From QNZT01 sp964651755 (lineage in GTDB: Bacteria; Campylobacterota; Campylobacteria; Campylobacterales; QNZT01): a stretch of DNA of 27,170 nucleotides. Under the pieces are notes generated by a model, which made no database searches, was not told the DNA's origin, and worked only from the letters and a program-made list of their open reading frames with translations. The position numbers were made by a program, and so were the translations under genes. Where the stretch lies: the NCBI GenBank assembly GCA_964651755.1, contig CAZYZD010000023.1, positions 1-27,170 of the forward strand, written 5' to 3'. Shown in pieces: positions 23,000 through 27,170 of the stretch; within the stretch, counting starts at the first letter, position 1, and every line of letters begins with the position of its first letter.

Positions 23000-23368
23000 A
23001 AAATAGTGTTTGAAAACTTGTGCAACAATCCAGACAAAAGGAGCAATAAAGGTAATGGTACTGAGAGGAATGGCAATTAGCATAAAACGATGTATCTCTT
23101 TGGGAAAATGTTTTAATGAGAGCATATCGTACAATTCACGATTGACCCAAACTTCCTGAAACAGGATGAAAAGTAACATCGCCAGAGGGATAAAAAGTGT
23201 ATCGGGGTAGGGTAGTTGTTCATAATAGATAAAGAAAAATACAGAAGCAAAAAGAGCACTTAAAATTTCAGATACAATATACAGAGCTGATCTGTTTTTA
23301 CTAATGTATATCGTAAAAAGTGCACTGATAAGTAAAGAGAATATATACATTACAGCCCAAAGTGGCAC
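22988..23368 (-). CDS. Small four-helix membrane protein, unknown
   Basis: A 126-residue hydrophobic protein with four predicted membrane helices (about 3-22, 27-50, 56-75 and 93-120) and a short charged loop NRELYDMLSLKHFPKEIHRF between the third and fourth. No known motif. The start is GTG at 23368 with AAAGGA 6 bases upstream. It is a single gene, divergent from the methyltransferase and overlapping rnhB by 12 bases at its end. No function can be proposed. Confidence 0.75.
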   Translation of the reverse strand: MPLWAVMYIFSLLISALFTIYISKNRSALYIVSEILSALFASVFFFIYYEQLPYPDTLFIPLAMLLFILFQEVWVNRELYDMLSLKHFPKEIHRFMLIAIPLSTITFIAPFVWIVAQVFKHYFLII

Positions 23369-23444
23369 ATTATTCCTTTTATGAAATATTTGATATAAAG
23401 TCTATCATAAAAATAAATCTTTTTAAATAAAAAACAGGAAAACA

Positions 23445-24125
23445 ATGACAAATTTAGATCTGTATGCCCGGATAGAGCCGATGATTGGATTTTATGATGC
23501 ATATGAAAAACTTTATGAAGTTTATTTACAGATTTTGGAAGCATATGCACCTGAAAATATATTGGATGTAGGATGCGGCAATGGAAATTTACTTCATAAA
23601 CTTTCCTTTCAATATCAGGCACTGGGAATCGATATAAGCCCTGAAATGGTAGAAATTGCATGTGCCAAAGGTCTCAATGCAAAACATTGCTATCTTCATG
23701 ATGTCGAAGGTCAGTATGATGCGGTACTTGCAGTAGCAGATGTGTTAAATTATTTGTCAAAAAAAGAGTTGCAAAAGTTTTTGGAAGATGTCGCCCAACA
23801 TCTCTCTGAAGGAGGTATTTTTGTATGTGACGTAAATACACTGCATGGATTTGAAGATGTTGCATCCGGTAGTATGATTGTTGATGAAGAAGATAAGTTT
23901 TTAGCCATAGATGCTTTGTTTGAAGAGCAGAAATTATATACAGATATTACATTTTTTGAAAAAACAGCACAAAATTGCTATACCAAAGAATCTGCTACAA
24001 TTGTACAGTATTATCACTCTCTTAGCGAAATAATATCACTTTCTCCTATAAAAATGATAAAAAATTTCGATATCTCTCTCTTTTCAATGGAGTCAGATAA
24101 AACTATTTTAGTTTTTCAAAAGTAG
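23445..24125 (+). CDS. Class I SAM-dependent methyltransferase
   Basis: A 226-residue cytoplasmic methyltransferase. Motif I ILDVGCGNGN at residues 39-48, the acidic residue after strand 2 in ALGIDISPEM, AVLAVADVLNYL as motif IV and GGIFVCDVNT as post-motif IV build a normal Rossmann core, followed by a small C-terminal beta region. The substrate is unknown; it resembles general methyltransferase domain 25 proteins. ACAGGA lies before the ATG. A weak AT-rich hairpin followed by seven T overlaps its stop codon. Confidence 0.9.
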   Translation: MTNLDLYARIEPMIGFYDAYEKLYEVYLQILEAYAPENILDVGCGNGNLLHKLSFQYQALGIDISPEMVEIACAKGLNAKHCYLHDVEGQYDAVLAVADVLNYLSKKELQKFLEDVAQHLSEGGIFVCDVNTLHGFEDVASGSMIVDEEDKFLAIDALFEEQKLYTDITFFEKTAQNCYTKESATIVQYYHSLSEIISLSPIKMIKNFDISLFSMESDKTILVFQK

Positions 24126-24159
24126 CCTTTTTTTAATTCGGCTATTAGCCGCACTTGAC

Positions 24160-24165
24160 TATAAT
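24160..24165 (+). promoter_or_regulatory. -10 box of the pyrG-recJ promoter
   Basis: CTTGAC runs directly into TATAAT at 24160-24165, nearly identical to the box before the Yip1-family gene. Transcription should start near 24172, leaving a leader of about 23 bases. Just upstream TAGCC, GGCTA and TAGCC occur in turn (24123-24127, 24140-24144, 24146-24150), so alternative hairpins or an operator may lie where a -35 would be. Confidence 0.55.
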
Positions 24166-24194
24166 AGAGCCAATTTATGGCAGGTGGTTTTAAA

Positions 24195-25835
24195 ATGAGT
24201 ACAAAAGAGACAAAGTTTATTTTTGTGACAGGTGGAGTGTTGAGTTCACTGGGAAAAGGTATCGCATCTGCGAGTATAGCAACACTTCTCAAGCATGCGG
24301 GGAAAGATGTTAGTATGCTTAAAATTGATCCATATATCAATGTTGATCCGGGGACGATGAGTCCTCTTGAGCATGGTGAGGTTTTCGTAACTGCCGATGG
24401 AGCTGAAACGGATTTGGATATTGGGCATTATGAACGTTTTTTGAATATTAATCTTTCCAAACAAAATAATTTTACGACAGGTCAAGTCTACTCTACTGTT
24501 ATTGAAAAAGAGAGACGCGGCGATTATTTGGGAAAGACTATTCAGGTAATTCCTCACATAACCAATGAAATCAAAGAACGTATTTTAAAAGCGGGTGAAA
24601 ATCATGACATATTGATTGTTGAGGTAGGTGGAACGGTAGGAGATATTGAAAGTTTACCCTTTTTGGAGGCGATTCGTGAACTGGGTGGAGATTTGGGGCG
24701 TAAGAATGCACTTTATGTACATTTGACGCTTGTACCTTTTTTAAAAGCAGCAGGGGAACTCAAAACCAAGCCGACACAGCACAGTGTTCAGGAACTGCGT
24801 CGTATCGGTATTTCGCCACAGATTGTGATATGTCGTTCGGAAATGCCGATTCCAAAAGATGTTAAATTGAAACTTGCTTCTTCATGTGGTGTAGAAAAGA
24901 ATTCTGTGATTGAAGCAGCAGATGCAAGATCGATTTATAAAGTACCTATCAACTTTCTCTCTCAAAATATTTTAACGCCAATTTCAGAAAATCTTGATCT
25001 TGATATACAAACGCCGGATATGGAAGAGTGGAATGCTCTGGTGAAAAATGTTATTGCTCCCAAAAAAGAGGTGACTATAGGCTTTGTTGGAAAATATTTG
25101 GAGTTAAAAGAGTCCTATAAGTCGCTAACTGAGTCTTTTATACATGTCGGTGCCCATTTGGATACTAAAGTAAATTTGAAATGGATTGACAGTGAAGCAG
25201 TAGACAGTGAGTGTGAAGAGGGTATTTTTTGTGATGTAGATGGTATTTTGGTTGCTGGTGGATTTGGACAACGCGGTGTGGAAGGGAAAATTGAAGCAAT
25301 TCGCTATGCAAGAGAAAATAAAATACCATTTTTGGGAATTTGTCTTGGGATGCAACTCTCTTTGGTGGAATTTGCAAGAAATGTATTGAATCTTGAAGAT
25401 GCCAACTCTGTAGAATTTGAACCGGAATGTAAAAATCCTATTATCTATTTAATTGATGCTTTTATTGATGCCAGTGGAAGTAAACAGATTCGTACCCATA
25501 AAAGCCCACTGGGTGGTACGATGCGTCTGGGTGAATATGCATGTGATACCAAACCGGGTTCACTGTTGCGTAAAGTATATGGCGGGGCAAAAACAATTTA
25601 TGAGCGTCATCGTCACCGATATGAAGCAAATCCGGCATATCGGGAAGCTTTTGAAAAAGCCGGTTTGATTGTCAGCGGAGAATCGGACGGGTTGATAGAA
25701 GCTGTTGAAATTAAAGAACATCCCTGGTTTTTGGGAGTGCAGTTCCATCCTGAATTTACTTCCAGGTTGAAAAAACCAAATGAAGCAATTCTTGGATTTG
25801 TGCAAGCAGCTCTTGAAAGTAAATCTGAAGAGTGA
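24195..25835 (+). CDS. pyrG: CTP synthase
   Basis: A 546-residue enzyme that aminates UTP to CTP using glutamine and ATP. The synthetase half begins KFIFVTGGVLSSLGKG (P loop) and has KIDPYINVDPGTMSP and VEVGGTVGDIES; the glutamine amidotransferase half has the nucleophile Cys383 in FLGICLGMQ and the His/Glu pair in VQFHPEFTSR. I start it at the ATG at 24195 (MSTKETK), which has AGGTGG 7 bases upstream; an in-frame ATG at 24177 would add six residues and has no ribosome site. The stop TGA overlaps the recJ ATG (TGATG). Confidence 0.98.
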   Translation: MSTKETKFIFVTGGVLSSLGKGIASASIATLLKHAGKDVSMLKIDPYINVDPGTMSPLEHGEVFVTADGAETDLDIGHYERFLNINLSKQNNFTTGQVYSTVIEKERRGDYLGKTIQVIPHITNEIKERILKAGENHDILIVEVGGTVGDIESLPFLEAIRELGGDLGRKNALYVHLTLVPFLKAAGELKTKPTQHSVQELRRIGISPQIVICRSEMPIPKDVKLKLASSCGVEKNSVIEAADARSIYKVPINFLSQNILTPISENLDLDIQTPDMEEWNALVKNVIAPKKEVTIGFVGKYLELKESYKSLTESFIHVGAHLDTKVNLKWIDSEAVDSECEEGIFCDVDGILVAGGFGQRGVEGKIEAIRYARENKIPFLGICLGMQLSLVEFARNVLNLEDANSVEFEPECKNPIIYLIDAFIDASGSKQIRTHKSPLGGTMRLGEYACDTKPGSLLRKVYGGAKTIYERHRHRYEANPAYREAFEKAGLIVSGESDGLIEAVEIKEHPWFLGVQFHPEFTSRLKKPNEAILGFVQAALESKSEE

Positions 25836-27170
25836 TGTCTGTATCGGGAAAATTAACAAAAGAAGATATTTACCAACTTCTGGCAAACAGATTTAAAGAA
25901 GATCGCTGTACAAAACTTGCACAGATTCCAAAACCGTCAGAATTGAAAGATATTACCAAGGCTGCAAAGCGTATTAAAAAAGCGATTCAGATGGGTGAAA
26001 AAATTGCGGTTGTTGGTGATTATGATGCTGATGGTGTGATATCATCTGCTATTATCATGGAATTTTTTGAAGATCTTGGCGTAGATGCTACGTTGAAAAT
26101 ACCCAATCGTTTTGAAGATGGGTACGGTATCAGCCCTGAGATAGTTAAACGACTTGATGCACAGGTAATTGTTACAGTAGACAATGGCATATCTGCACTA
26201 GAAGCAGGAGAAGTGTGTGTGCAAAGAGGAATTGACTTGATTATTACAGATCATCATACTGCACCTGAAAAATTGCCTCAAGCCTATGCCATTGTAAATC
26301 CGAAACAACACGATTGTGATTTTCCAAATAGTGAAATATGTGGTGCACAAGTTGCCTGGTATCTGTGTGCTGCCATTAAAGAAGAGATGCAAATCGAATA
26401 TAATCTTTCAAAATTTTTAGATATTCTGGCTATTGCTATTATGGCAGATATGATGGAACTCAAAGATATTAACCGTACTATGGTAAAAAGCGGGTTGAAA
26501 TTTTTAAACCAAAAAAGACGCCCGGTATTTCGGGCAATTGCAGATTTTTTTAATAAAAATACTTTTCGCAGTGAAGATATCTCCTTTTTGATTGGACCTT
26601 TGATTAACAGTTCTGGAAGAATTGAAGATGCAACAAGATCATATGAGTTGTTACGTGCAAAAACCAACAGTGAAGCTATGGAAAAATTATTATATATAGT
26701 AGATTTGAACAATCATCGAAAAGAGATTGAACTTGAACTGTTTAATCAGGCACTGGAAAAAATTGACCAAAATAAAAAGATTATTGTTGTCTGGGGTGAA
26801 GGATGGCATGAAGGAGTGATAGGGATTGTTGCTTCCCGGCTTTCCAGACGTTTCCACAAACCGGCAGTTGTGTTTTCGGTGAATGCTGGAATTGCCAAAG
26901 GGAGTGCCAGAAGTGTGGGAGAGATCAATATCCTGGAGCATATCAGCAAACAGGCAGACCTGTTGAAAGGGTATGGCGGACATAAGGGTGCGGCTGGGAT
27001 GGGATTGGAATCTGAAAATCTTCCTTTGTTCAAAGCACGTATGGAAGCTTCACTGGAAGAGGTACATGAAAATGACTTTGTTACAAAAACAGAAGTACTT
27101 GGCGAGATAGAGCCTAGTGCAATAGACTTTGAGCTTTTGGATATATTGGAAGAGTTTGAGCCTTACGGTC
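25835..27170 (+). CDS. recJ: Single-stranded-DNA exonuclease RecJ, N-terminal part
   Basis: The first 445 codons of recJ, open at the right edge with no stop. RecJ is a 5'-3' single-strand exonuclease in recombination and mismatch repair. The DHH motifs are intact: VVGDYDADGV near residues 61-70, TVDNG, TDHH (about 133-136), INSSGR and the DHHA1 motif KGYGGHKGAAG near 377-387, then the start of the OB domain. The ATG shares its A with the TGA stop of pyrG, so translation is coupled. The same pyrG-recJ order is found in Campylobacter jejuni. Confidence 0.97.
   Translation, partial: MSVSGKLTKEDIYQLLANRFKEDRCTKLAQIPKPSELKDITKAAKRIKKAIQMGEKIAVVGDYDADGVISSAIIMEFFEDLGVDATLKIPNRFEDGYGISPEIVKRLDAQVIVTVDNGISALEAGEVCVQRGIDLIITDHHTAPEKLPQAYAIVNPKQHDCDFPNSEICGAQVAWYLCAAIKEEMQIEYNLSKFLDILAIAIMADMMELKDINRTMVKSGLKFLNQKRRPVFRAIADFFNKNTFRSEDISFLIGPLINSSGRIEDATRSYELLRAKTNSEAMEKLLYIVDLNNHRKEIELELFNQALEKIDQNKKIIVVWGEGWHEGVIGIVASRLSRRFHKPAVVFSVNAGIAKGSARSVGEINILEHISKQADLLKGYGGHKGAAGMGLESENLPLFKARMEASLEEVHENDFVTKTEVLGEIEPSAIDFELLDILEEFEPYG

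Noticed and set aside
24177..24194. Upstream in-frame ATG for pyrG
   Set aside because: No ribosome site precedes it, it lies only about 5 bases after the predicted transcript start, and the AGGTGG site serves the ATG at 24195.
1..27170. CRISPR array, tRNA, insertion sequence, prophage or attachment site
   Set aside because: No regularly spaced repeats, transposase or integrase frames, terminal repeats or cloverleaf other than the tmRNA end were found; gaps between genes are nearly all under 130 bases.

Overview
The window is about 27 kb of AT-rich bacterial chromosome, almost entirely coding, and looks like a Campylobacterota (epsilonproteobacterial) genome of the Sulfurimonas/Sulfurovum kind. 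Four things suggest this: the Campylobacterota-style promoters (a TTTTG-like stretch running straight into TATAAT with little -35), the adjacent pyrG-recJ pair, a tmRNA tag that starts ANN, and family members typical of the group (DHH phosphoesterase, DUF4143 ATPase, FadL porin, SulP carrier). The genus is inference. There is no insertion sequence, prophage, CRISPR array or tRNA, and both edges cut genes (an SLC13 carrier on the left, recJ on the right).

Layout. 1-4288, minus strand: uppP and dedA (undecaprenyl lipid recycling), then a zinc-type ABC importer znuA-znuC-znuB that runs with 2 bases to spare into an SLC13 anion carrier. 4398-5519: a Yip1-type membrane protein. 5514-11205, minus strand: trpA, a membrane EAL phosphodiesterase with a dead GGDEF domain, a DHH phosphoesterase, the tmRNA gene ssrA with a clear promoter, a GH114 lipoprotein and a YgjP-type metallopeptidase. 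11335-15801, plus strand: FadL-type porin, panB, ruvB, AI-2E family permease, ending in a hairpin terminator that lies inside the overlap with the opposing gene. 15793-20334: PhzF protein and phosphoribosyltransferase (minus), rhodanese (plus), and SulP carrier, small coiled-coil protein and alanine racemase (minus). 20421-27170: DUF4143 ATPase (plus), LVIVD lipoprotein (minus), rnhB (plus), small membrane protein (minus), methyltransferase, pyrG and recJ (plus).

Most content is core metabolism and maintenance: cell-wall precursors (uppP, dedA, alr), CoA (panB), tryptophan (trpA), CTP (pyrG), recombination and repair (ruvB, recJ, rnhB), ribosome rescue (ssrA) and metal uptake. I did not find a defence island or an obviously new multi-gene system. 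The points most worth a second look are: an EAL protein next to a DHH phosphoesterase that could remove its product pGpG; the tmRNA gene with a structured leader and a GH114/peptidase pair packed behind it without a terminator; an apparently leaderless znuA; a hairpin or operator over the ribosome site of the EAL gene; the fact that all five convergent gene pairs overlap at their stop codons; and unusually frequent TTG start codons. The only stretch over 300 bases without a protein gene (6953-7472) is filled by tmRNA and its promoter region.
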